From: Enoplolaimus lenunculus
Taxonomy: Eukaryota > Nematoda > Enoplea > Enoplida > Thoracostomopsidae
DNA: 64,000 nucleotides
Reading direction: 5' to 3'
NCBI GenBank assembly: GCA_030248215.1
Contig: JASANG010003685.1
Coordinates: forward strand, 38,436-102,435
A program made the translations under genes and the position numbers. Position 1 is the stretch's first letter, and every line of letters starts with the position of its first letter. Positions 1-12,200 of this stretch are shown in pieces. The notes below the pieces were generated by a model, which was not told the DNA's origin, did no database searches, and worked only from the letters and a program-made list of their open reading frames with translations.

Positions 1-181
1 CTCAGGCTAAACATACAAAAGTCCTCGCCGTTCGTTGAACGTTGTCGGTGAGAAATACGTTTTATTGTAGGTGAGAAATACGTTTTATTATAGGTAACGG
101 ACAGTACATTGCGCCGAATGTGCTAAAGGAATGTAAACCTTTTTAGGTATAATGTTTTATCAATGTGTATTTTGTTTCCAG

Positions 182-262
182 AACAAAGTAACTGATATGG
201 GATCGCCAAGAATGTATCTGGATAAATTGCGTATGTTTCTCGACCCGAAGATGACCAAAAAG
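182..262 (+). CDS. FMNL: FMNL exon (first in window): GBD start
   Basis: Begins after the acceptor ttgtttccag and ends AAG|gtaata in phase 0. It encodes 27 residues containing [16 protein letters not shown], which corresponds to the FMNL motif near the GTPase-binding domain just before the FRRR/LRxLE helix. It is internal: no start codon context is visible upstream. Confidence 0.88.
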
Positions 263-3200
263 GTAATAATGACTACAGAATAACCCACGCTTGTATATTT
301 TGTTTTAAGGATTTTTTGTGCCTATCGTCCTGCAAAATGATTCGAAAAAGTGTTAGTGAGTACGTTCATATTTAAAGATTGTTGATTATGTTTGTTGTAC
401 TTTATATTTCGTCACGAGGTTACTTCGGAGATATGCACCAAAGCCATGTTTCTGGAGTTTCAAATTGAAATCATTTGAGAGATTGTGTTAAACATGGATT
501 TATGCCAAATCGTCGCTTATGTAAATAAATTTTGTACTAGGATTTCTAAAAATTATTGCTTTGAACCTTAGTTTGAAAGTGTGTTTGAAAACGCTAGATC
601 AGTGAACAGTCGTTAAGTTTTTAAATGGGAGATGGCGCGACAATTTTTGATTTGTGTGAATAAATTCGTGTCTTGTGGCTTATTTGTTTTCTAAATCATC
701 TTTTTATGTAGATAAATGCAGTACGTATAACGCTGTATGTGTCGGTATTCGTCGGCCACGGTGGCAACAAAGTTCGGATTCTACCAAAATTTATTGTTCG
801 GATTTGGATTCGGCCAATATTTGCTGTTCGGATTCAGATTCTGATTCGGTTGTAAAAAACCCGAATCCAAAAGCCGAATCCCACAATGTTGTGCAATATG
901 TTTTTTCGCTTCAGGTCACAAGTATTAGACACGAAATATATTAATGTTTAGTGGAAGATTCGGATTCGGATTTTGCAAATTAGCAATGGTTTACCTTTCA
1001 GATTCGGTTTCTGTCAAATCGTGGAATCGGTGCCACCCTGTTTTGATTTGTGTGAATAAATGCGTTCTTGTTGCATATTTGTTTTTTCTACATCATGGTT
1101 TTACGTAGATAAATGCGGTACGTATAACGTTTAGTTTTTCTTAGATTAGCAGTGCTTTCAAATTATATATTGTGCTTCGAACCACAGTGGCTAATATAGT
1201 GAACAGTAAAGTTCACATTGGTGGGAATCGGAAGATAATTTTACCGGAATTTCAGACGTATTCATAATTCCGTTTGAAATTGAGTCCTGTTGCTCTTCGG
1301 ATTCGTAGTTGGAAATAAATAATTGAGTGCAGTAGCTGTTCCATTAACGATCAGGTGCAAATTGACGCAAGCATAGTCTGTGAAGCATAGAATATTAATA
1401 CATTTACCAACTAAGTTGTTTGGGAACATATATGAAGAAAAAATGCCTTGCGCGACTTCAAACCTTCCAGCAGGCTCGGAGAAAACTCATCTTGCTAGGG
1501 GGGACTAGGTAATTTTACAAGGGAATATAAGGTTTGATGACTCAAGGGTGCCATTTTAGGCGAGCTAAACCTTCCCTGTCCTACTATCGTCTGTTGCTCC
1601 GAGTTCCAGACAGATTATTGTTTCATTGTTTTGTTATTTTTCACCAGTATACCTAATACCTATCGCGACACAGTTATGTTAATAAAATGTATAATGTATT
1701 TCCGTGCACGCATACGTGTTACAAACGTTTATGTACTGTGCGTCACTTTATAATGTTTTTTTCGTTCAGACACCATATTTTATGAGCTGTCATAATCGTG
1801 CCCGTTGGTTGTTTACGAAAAATCTTTACAGGTGTGTAAAACGCGAAAATAACAAAGCTTTTCAAGGGCTGAAGTGCTCTTTGCTTTAAACAACAACAAA
1901 ACGGCGGAGGGATGCTGCCAATCGTTAGCTTTGGTTGAATGTATATTTGTGAGAGGGATATATTATGCGTAATGTAAAACGGCACGTAAATTTTGGACTA
2001 TAGTTGGAAGACAGTTATACGTATTTGTTATGGGTATTCTGTCTGAATTCGTTTTTTAGAAACGATAGAAATTTAATTGGAAATGCCGAAAATGGCTAAT
2101 TTGTAATGGAAGATATAGCCGCAGGAATAAAAAGGGATGGGGCGTGTGGACGCATTTCCCAAACTCATCAAAACTTGTGGTATCGCTGCGCATTTTTTGA
2201 GTCGGAATATCGTCCAGATTCAGTCATGAAACTTGTTTTCTGCGACATTGAATCGCCGCTGCAAACACAAAACTACGTACGTCTGATTGATAGCTTGGTT
2301 TGCTGGCAGAGTTAGATCCTCAAATAAGGGTCACTACAAAGCTCAAATTTTGCATTGTGATATGTGTAACCTTTACCTTTCTCCTATGAATATTTACTGC
2401 GTCAGATGGGATTAAATTTCAAGCTAAGACTCAAATCTCGATAGTCTCGGATTTGTAATGCTTTTATATGTCATGTGGATAATTTGAACTGCGCGTGTAT
2501 ATACGTACGTGTAATAATTGTGAAACAAGGAGCACTGTGCCATTATACATTTTTCCAGTATATAACACTTATACCCTCCATTGAACAAGTTAGTTACTGT
2601 GTGATTGTAATCTTTTGGTTTTAAAAAACACTGAGAAATATATATATACCAGGGTTAATTGGTACTTTTCCACAATAGATATCTGGCCAACTTATAATAC
2701 CGGAACCGGATGTCGTTTTGTGACGAAGCGCGCAACCGGGTATCTGGTCGCACCGGGGGTAAAAACATTATTAAACTGTGTTGGCGTTTGGCAGTTATTT
2801 CTAAATTACGACAGGGGTAGAGTATAGAAGCCCGTCGTAGCCAGCCCAGCATGTTCTGGAGTCTCCCTGGTGGTGATACGGGTGGTAAGTAAGTACACAG
2901 TACAAAGTGAAAGTCCCACACTTTAGGTTTGCTCCCAAGTTGATGCTTCCGCTTTTTCAGAGTGCGGGTCGCCATATAATCTCTGTGTAATATACGTACT
3001 CAGTTTGGTTGATGCTTCCGCTTTTTCAGAGTGCGGGTCGCCATATAATCTCTGTGTAATATACGTACTCAGTTTGGTTGATGCTACTGCCTTTTTAAGA
3101 GTGCGGGTCGTCATATAATCTCAGTGTACTATACACAATTTGGTTGATGCTTCCACTTTTTTCATAACGAGGGGACTTATAAAGCTCTAATATATGCAAC

Positions 3201-6200
3201 TTAAAATTTTTATAACGAGTTAAAAAATTTAGGTAATAATGCAAGTGAAGTACACCACTTATTCGAACATATATGTCAGAAATGCATTTAAATCGTGCCA
3301 GAAGTCAGTATGAAACGTGTAAATATTCCCGAAGGGTAAATTTGGGTAAATCACCCAGCCAATACGGTTCAGATGCCCCCAGGTTCCGCCTGAGTAAAGC
3401 CCCCTCCCAACCAAAAATGGAGGCCAGATGTTGGGGAACAAAAATTCGAAATGGTGAATACGACGATTTCACAGCATTAACAAGCGGGATTAACGCTTTC
3501 ACTTCCTGATGGTGGCATAGTTTTTTCTTTACTGTTGGCTGAACACCTTACCTGTCATCTGTCTGTGGGCGCGAACGCACCCGTGTATACGGTTATTATA
3601 ATCTACATGGCGAGCAATAGATACATCGCAACGGCGGATCCGGAACTTTGTAACCGGTGGCGCGACATTTAAATAGTGGATACAACTGCACGAGCGAAGC
3701 GAGTTGTGAACCAAACCTTGTGTGTTGCCCCCGTTGGATCGACCCGAAATCACAAACACACAGAGAATTTTATATCCGTTCATATGAGGTGGTGGGTAGG
3801 TAGTTGTTTGAAATTTTTGTTTTTATAATAAAACTCAATATTTATAAACGTATTAAATGTGCTGTTTAGAAACTTGTATGTTACCGCCTGTTAACGTCTC
3901 ACAGAATGTAAAAGCAATTAATATGGGTTCGTACTTCAGAAAATGCAATGACATATAATTCATCAAAACTTAGGTTATACTAAATACAAATACTAGTTCA
4001 GATTGGTAGATAAGCTTATCAGGTTTTGCGGAATAATCGGTATTCGGTGGTGTTTGGTTTTTGTTGAATATATGTACGTAAACGAAACCTCTGCCGTAGT
4101 ATATACGTATAATTACTGAACTGAAGCGCTGACGTATATGTAGCGTGTATAAGCTGAGTGGTTTAGTTGGTTGAACTTGTTTGTTGGGCAGGTATATATG
4201 TATATTTTACAGCGGGCATCACGTAGCTAGGGCTTCAAATCGGTAGGAGTCTTGGGTCGCAAAGAGCGAAACAGTCCGGTGTTGGTGCGGCCATCAATCC
4301 AGTATTTTCGGCCAGTGCTGAACATTGTTAATCAGGACACAAAATGTTGAGTTGATCGTTTTAGGATTGGGAGAAGTATAGAATTCCAGACCATTGTCTT
4401 ATCTACCCGCCTGCATGAGTGCAGGATTTCTGGTTCGGTATGCATAAAACGTTCGTTTGACATGGTTAGCTTAATTGTAATATGTAGTCAACATATAATA
4501 ACGTATGCGAGTAGCGTTTGAATTGCTGGTATATACATACCAGTAGTACTGACGGTCCCAAGATTGTTCCAGTGGGGTCTTCATGTTTTTGAAAATTACG
4601 TGTGAATTTTTAATTTTTCGACGTTTGGTTGTCAAAATTAGCTGTATACAAAACATTTCAAGAAGGGGCCGCCAACCGCATGTGACCTTATCTGCCCTAC
4701 CCTGCCCTGCCCTGCCCTAAACACTTATTGAGTAGTAAGTTAGTAATCAGGTGGGCTTATATCTACAGCGGGATGTAGAAAAATGTCTTGTTTCTACACT
4801 GCTTCAAATCTGTTGCGTAAATGTCTGTATCAGAGTACGATTTCAAGTCAAAACACGGTATAGTTGATTATTTTCAGCGGAACCAAATAATAAAAATATG
4901 GCAAGGGAACCGGATGTTAAACGGATATGTTGCACATCAAACAATAATTAAATTGTAACCCATTGTTTAAATAGTTGCAAAATATTCTTGTGTCAAAAGT
5001 AAATGTTTTATACGTTTCTTTCTAATATACGTACATTTTTAAATTTTTCAAGCAAATATATTTTGGGTTCCATGGAGCACCTCAAAAGGAATTTTATATA
5101 AATTCAAATACACCAAAAGTCGATTTTCGTAATAAAACATTTTCGTTGTCATCCGGTGTCTGGTGGATATACCGGTTTGGGAGCTGGATCCGGATGGTAG
5201 ACAGTGCAAATGAATCTACGGGCACATCTTGGCATATATTTGCACTATGCAGACTTTATAGTCGGTGGGTGTGTGTGAAATCAAAATTCCGGCTCACCAG
5301 TCGGCGTTTGCCCAAAAATGTCGGATTTCGAAAAATTTTGCATAATTGATCTTCTCATGACCTCCCGTGATTATTTCACCCCCCCAATTTGAAGTTATGA
5401 TAAAAAATCGATTTTTTGAGGTCCCAGGTTTCCCCTTTATGTCCGAAAAACTTTGCTTTGCCAAAAAGTTAGACAAATATTAAAGATATATTTAATGCAG
5501 TGTACGAAGCTGACTCTAAGGCGGTAAATATTTTGCAGTCAGTTAGTGTATAGAAATGGCCCGCCAACTTATATATTACTTAATTCTGTGCTGTTGTTGA
5601 GTGCTCATAAGCCAAACTCATAACTTTCAAAGACTATGGCCTTTAAACAAGTTATTTTTCCGTCAATTTGAATTTTGTTGAAGTTGTACCACTGTACCAA
5701 TCGTTCCGGTTGTCATAAAAGTAGTAACTCAACACAATTTTCTTTCGCCGTATATGTAGGTAGGCTTATATATAAGGTTTTGTTGTTGTTGTTGTTGTTG
5801 TTGGTTGTAGTTGTATTTTTCTCAATTTACAATATAGAAACTTGGTTCTGTTTTCTTGTTTCGAAAATATTTATTTATGTCTCTACCACAGACAAGGTTA
5901 TTTTTGGAAACTTGAAGGAGTCGTCGTCGGGTTGGTATCTGAATGGTTGGTTACTGACAACAAGAACGGTTCGGGTTTAGATTGGTTAAGGACTTCAAGT
6001 GTATATACGTGTGTACACTAGGAGATGGACGGAAGTAGTTATTTCCTGGATATTTTTGTCATTATATAAGTTTATATGTAGGTATATATACAAAAATATG
6101 TGTATGTATGTATGTATGTATACATATTTGTAAATTTTTGGAACAAATTGAATTTGTGTTACGTGTCCAGGAAGCGACCGTGGATATTACACTCTCCTCC

Positions 6201-9200
6201 CACATTTTATACAGATGTATAGCTAAGTTTAATTTAACACAAGTAAACGTTAGGTAGACTTTTACGTAGGTAAATGAATATTTTTAATTGTGTCTGCTTA
6301 TACCAGACTTGCGCACCGGAAAAAACCAAGGGAAAAAGGTTTTTTCCCTTTTTTCTCAGGGGGTTAAAAGGGAACAAACGAAAAAAACTTTTTATTATAA
6401 CCTTAGTAAATTACTCGCAATACAGCGACGAAACGTCGTGGAAACCGTGAGAAATTGGTTTTTCTCACGCTTCAGTTATTGCAAGGCTGATTTACTGCGG
6501 AATGATCCTCTAAATTAAGGGACCGCACACAGACAAACGGAAGCATTCGCGAGTGAAGCAAGAAAGAAGCCGTACACCATTTTAGTGCTAAGCTTTTAAC
6601 CCTTTCTCACATGAATATTTTCTATTTCCCCCGAGACCTACTTTTATGCTAGGATTCGAACTCCAGTGACTGGAGTGGGAGGCGTATACCATCACCACTC
6701 AGCTATAGGAGCTTGTTGCTCGAGCCCGAGGGGGCTCTCACGTCTTGTGGTGATTTAGTACTATGTATACGTGTTGCAATTGTTAAACACGGTGCGATAT
6801 ATATTGTTTAACGTATATACCCTGCGCTGAGTTGCGTATAAGCAACTCAATGTGAGAAGGGGTTAAACACAAAATCTCCGTTCACCCTGAATTTGACTAG
6901 TAGAACGAATTGGGGGGATACATGCCTCTTGTAAACTCATGGAAATGTCACGAAAACACGTGTTTACAATGTTCTAAAATTGATCCGTTTTCGTTAATCC
7001 AAAATGTAGCTATTGTTTTCAGAAAAAGAAAGCTGTGGGTGCGGAATCGTCAACGATGCTGTTGAAGCACTTGGAAACATCACTACGAACAAATAGCATC
7101 GAGTGAGCATTATGTTCTGAAATTTGGAAGTGGCAGTGCAATTTGACCTTTTTATAGTTTTTTGATTAGTGAACTTTGTAGAGTGCGTCCAAGCTGCGAC
7201 GTGATATCTGCTACCGGGCTTTTGTACATTTCCATGCACATTTTAGGTTAAGGCTCAGACATAAGGTTATTCATAGGAAAACGGTAAGGCTTAGGTTTAT
7301 GCTTTAGGGCTTAGGCATAGATAAGCGTTCTCCTGAGAGTAATCTTAAGCGAATATGTGGGGACGGTGTACAATAGTTCGGTGATTGTTTGAGATATGAA
7401 TTAGTGTTTTAGTCTACTGGGTTCCAGTCGGAACTAAATTGTACCGTAAGAGGAACAAGAATTGGATTTTCTATATGAACAGGAACAGCAATTTGAAACA
7501 ACTTTCAACACCGATCACATACGTGGCTTAAGCGAATTTTGACAATTTCATCAACAAGTTTTATCCCGTAGATATTTTTAATCTAACAGTTTGTTAATAA
7601 TAGTGAACTAGTTTCTAAACTGAAGGCATTCGCTGCGAAATAACGTTTAAATTTCAGTTTTAGTGTTTAAATAGCTATGAATATTCTTTTGACGCAAAAT
7701 TGTAAGGATTCTGGTTTATGCGTTTTTTAATCCCGGAACAGGAACAGACATAAGAATCGAAGTTTTGCAGGAATTAAGGCCTTAACGCAGGAGTTGCGGT
7801 GAAACACTGCCGATTAGTGAATGGTTTTTAAATAGCTGGGCGAAAACAACGATGTGTCGGAAACTTTTATGCGCAGTCTATAATTTGTGTAATGTAGTTT
7901 TTTAAAAATAAATTGTCAAATATTTTTAGCTGGGTTCGTGAATTCCTTGAAGAAGAAGGTGGACTTGATGTGTTGATCGAGTATATGCAATTTGTGCAAA
8001 ATTCTGGCGTTCTGCAGTAAGTCTCAGTCAACATTTTATCTCCTTTTCATTGTTGTACTAAGTAATTGTCATTAACCATTCCTTATTCCCTTTGTGAGGT
8101 TAATTTCTTGTGTGGGTCAGATTCCATATGTTTGTGCTGCTTTTGTTTTTTAACAAGATTTATGTTATGTTTTTTTCACAAAATCATGACTATGATATAT
8201 CTCTGTTGGCTGATGATAACTGCATTTTGATTTGTGCTTCAGATTACCCAAATCATCGTCATCGTTCAGTGTCGAAAACGGTGATGCGTTTCACAGTATG
8301 GCGTACGCTTCGCAACAGAATGGAACTGGAACGCAAAATAGCGGCGGTCCTGGATCACCTGGTCATTATAATTCAGCCACGGTCATACCTAGCAGCCACG
8401 CTCATGGGATCGGAAGTGGAACTACACCGAGTTAGTTTTGTTGTTGTTTTGTTTTGTTTGTTTTTCTGCGGTATATTCGTAATTCGCTTTAAATACCGTG
8501 TTGCAGAAACGATGCGAAAATTCAATAAAATTGTAAGAACCATCATTTAAGTATACTTTGGTAAATAAACTGAAAATATCGCTTTCGGTTACGGCTAGAA
8601 GATAACTGAAACTAAAAGTGTAATGGGAGAAGTAAGTTTTTCTTCTTGAAATGTCGTGTTTCTACGCTTTCAGACTTAGCTCCGTACGTATTTATTATGG
8701 AAGATGCAAAAAAATATTTTCGTGTGGGTATGCTGCATTAACGTGCAATTCATCTGCGATGTTAAACCTGATGTAAATTTTACTTTGCAAATTGTGGACT
8801 GTTTTTATGTTTGCAGTAGGGGAACCGAAAACGTGGAAGGAGATTGAAGTGAGTGCATGTGGATTCACGTGAGGCCATCGCTCCCCTCGTTAGAGAACCT
8901 CCAGAATTGTGTTTTTATCAAACTTTTGTTTTTCAGATAAGCCAAGTAGCGGTGGTATTGGCGGAACCGGTGAAATTAAACGAACTCGTTCGTTGAGTGC
9001 CAAATTTTCGTCACGCGCGCCTGGTGTGCGTGACCCTGAAGCAGATATTCACGTCTGTGTACAATGCCTTCGTGCCATTATGAATAATAAGGTAACTATT
9101 TGTGTGATATCTTTTGTTGCTATGGCGGCTCCACATTTCATGGCTTCATAGTTTTATAAGTCATAATTGTAACGGAAACATTGTGGTTTCGGTATTTTTG

Positions 9201-12200
9201 AAATTAAAAAGTAGCGCAGGCCAGTTCCGTGGTTCATTCTGTACATATTTTTGTATTGAGATGTTTGTTAAAGTTTTGATTCCCATATTGTAGTGTGGGC
9301 TAGTACCCACGTTTGCCGCGTACCCATGTTTTGCTGTTTTAGAAATGTTCTGCGGAAGGGATGGGACGAAATTTTCGGTTCCGGTTCCGAATATGGAAGT
9401 CCGGATAGTTTTCCTTGTTTTAGTTGCGGATCCGGGTTTTGAAGCTCAACTTCTTCAGTTTCTAGCTGTGAACTTTCGCTTCAAAATTTTTATCACCTGC
9501 GCAGAGCTTATTAAGTGACTGCACAAGTGTGCATAAAGAGCATATGCGTCAAGTTTTGGTTTAATTCCGCTTAGCACCCAAACCACCCAAACCAATTTGC
9601 TGATGCTTTTTTGCTCTGCTCATGCACTTATGATTCGTATGTAATATGACCGCAACTGCATATCTCGAGAAATAATTCAAGTTTAGAATTCGCAAAATCC
9701 CACATACTTAGTATTTACGACATATGTCTGTTTGGTGCTGACCGCGAGCAAAAAGTCGCCGCCTGAGGCCCATGATAATAAAGACTAAAACCTAAAGCAT
9801 TCAAACATGTGCTGTTTAAGTGGAAAAGTTCCTTTCCTGGTTCCTGTTCTGGCCGGAACCAAGAAGGATAGTTAGTTTTGATTACGGATTTTTGCAATTT
9901 GTGGTTCCGTTCCATTCCTATTCTACAGTTATTGTCATATTTCTACAATCTTGGATAAAATTACATGATTGTTGGTGTTCTTTTCAGTACGGTTTCAATC
10001 AGATATTTGCCCATAACGAAGCAATATTTTGCATCGCACGAAGCCTGTTGCATACAAATCTCAGGTAAGAAGATATGGATTTGAATTTTATTATGAAATA
10101 ACTCTAGCTGGAACATGGTTTTATAGCATACAGTAAAAGTACTGGTAGCGTATAATTGCTGTCTAATTATATAAAAGTAAAATGTGCGATCCTAATATTG
10201 TTTAAATAAACCAATGAAATCATACTTTGCAAACGCAGTTTTTGAAACATTTTGTTAAGGTAGAAAAATATGAGAATGAATTGAAATTGTATATTGGGCA
10301 ATTTGTCTGTTACGTAAAATTGAACGCAGATAGCTATGTTTAGCCAGTAGTATTTAGTTAGTTAAAATGGAGGAGAAAGCTGAACACCAAATTTTGACCG
10401 TAATAATATAAGAGTATGATTTAGCCTGAAAATGAGGAAAATGTTTACGACATTGTGTGTCGTATAGTTCCGAATATTCGAATACTGCTGTTACACAGTC
10501 TTTGAAATGCTGGCTTTTAAGTGGACGGAGACGAATGGCCGTGTCTCGCGATCGTTTTCCATCAGTTTCAAGTATGTATCTAGCCGGTATGTGAGATACA
10601 TTATTACGAGTATAAAGTGAACTTTTATTATTTTGTGTTTTAGAACGAAAGCTTTGGTGCTCGAACTGCTCGCAGCTATCTGTTTGGTCAAAGGTGGCCA
10701 TGAGCTTATTGTTAGCGCGTTTGATCGGTTTAAGCTGGTATGTATCTGTTGCTGGGTTTGTGGCCAAAGGTGAATGCAAAATTTCAAAAAGGGTTTTGTG
10801 TTGTAGAAAATTTTTATAAATTTACAATGGGGTTTTCTTGTGCTACCAACTGAAAATGTTCGTAAAAGTCTTGGTAAAAATCGTAAGGGAGGTTTTACCT
10901 CTGACCCCAGTTGTATATACCTTTCATCAGGTTTTTATTTTAGTGTTCGTTTGATTTCGTTTTGGGAAGGAATGCCACGTTTGCTAAGTATAATTTCAAA
11001 TAGTTCAGTGCAACAGGTGCTGCTAAGTATCTGTTGTAGCACAGAATTGCTTTATTAGTATAATTATCGTTACTGTTTTTTTCAGCATTATGGAGAACGG
11101 TACCGATTCCAAACATTATTCTGTATGTTTGAACATTACGAAGAATTTCATGTTGATTTTATGGTAAGAAGTGGTTTGTTATAGTGGAAATCGAGCGATT
11201 AATCTTTTGGATATATGTGTTGAATTGTCTAAGATTTTTGCGTTAGGACTTGAACTGATATTTAGAATATTGTTAGTTATATATATTAGTGGCGCGGACT
11301 TTCAAAATCTATAGTATTTTATCACCAGTTAGCGGTAGGTTTTACATAATATGAGACTGCAGTATCTGTCAGTAAAACGTCATATTGTGCAGTTGTGGAA
11401 AGTTTGCTGCATCAGTTTGCTGCATCAGCGATACCTTGAAAATATAACAGTGTGACTTTTAATTATCCGCTCCGATTCTTTTGTTGCTGTTTTAATCATC
11501 CTACGAACGAATTTTTCAGGTCGCTTGTATGCAGTTCATTAACATCGTTGTCCATTCAGTTGAAAATATGAATTATCGCATTTTTCTACAATACGAGTTT
11601 TCACGACTAGGATTGGATGATTATTTGGAGGTAATGTTAACAAATGACTAAGGGTTTTGCTTTTCTTGTCGCGCCTCCGTCCGTCGCCGTGCTGTAATGT
11701 ACGTGTACAATTTGCGTAAAATAGCACGAAAGTGTAACACCACTTTCAACGCTTTTAAACTGCATATTATGAAATTGAAATGCTGAGTGTGAAAATGATA
11801 TTTGGTATCAGAATGGAGGTGCCCATTAGACAGTTTTTGTAAATATTGTTGACTTGTATCGTGGCAAAAACGCTGCGTATAGAACGTGTCATTTTGGTGT
11901 ATTATGTAGTCATTGATCCTTTTCTGTTCAACAATTTCAGTGTTGTAGGTAAATATTCTAAGTAAAGCGGCACCATATGGAGCCTTCGCGAAAATTTTAC
12001 TTCGGAACGCACTTAGCAGTATAATTGTTTACATAACGCTCAATGGCATCATTGTCTTTCAAGAATTTAGTTTTTTAATGTGAGCATCTAGACTTGCTAG
12101 TGATCACTTTTCTAAAAATTTTAGGACAATCACGAAATTGTTTTGTACAGCCTAGTTTGTTCAAACTTAGTATCTTATTAAGGTATTTATAAGGTTACCA

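Larger units (their letters stand above)
263..7022 (+). other. 6.8-kb formin intron, non-coding
   Basis: Bounded by a GT donor after residue 27 and an AG acceptor before the KKKAV exon. It holds a hAT-like element (757-1040), flanking direct repeats, a 69-bp tandem repeat (2936-3170), CCGGA-rich fragments near 2690-2760 and 4905-5190, an arm-like fragment (about 5297-5490) and a tRNA-derived remnant (6645-6745). No open frame in it looks like a protein. Confidence 0.8.

Noticed and set aside
6645-6745. A functional tRNA gene
   Set aside because: The T stem has two mismatches and no acceptor stem pairs, so only the internal promoter boxes look like tRNA.
8110-8550. 146-codon plus-strand frame
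   Set aside because: It is the wrong frame across the formin exon 8243-8430; the exon's own frame joins its neighbours in phase.
10354-10787. 141- and 98-codon minus-strand frames
   Set aside because: They overlap the strongly supported formin exon 10644-10737 in antisense and show no domain-like sequence.
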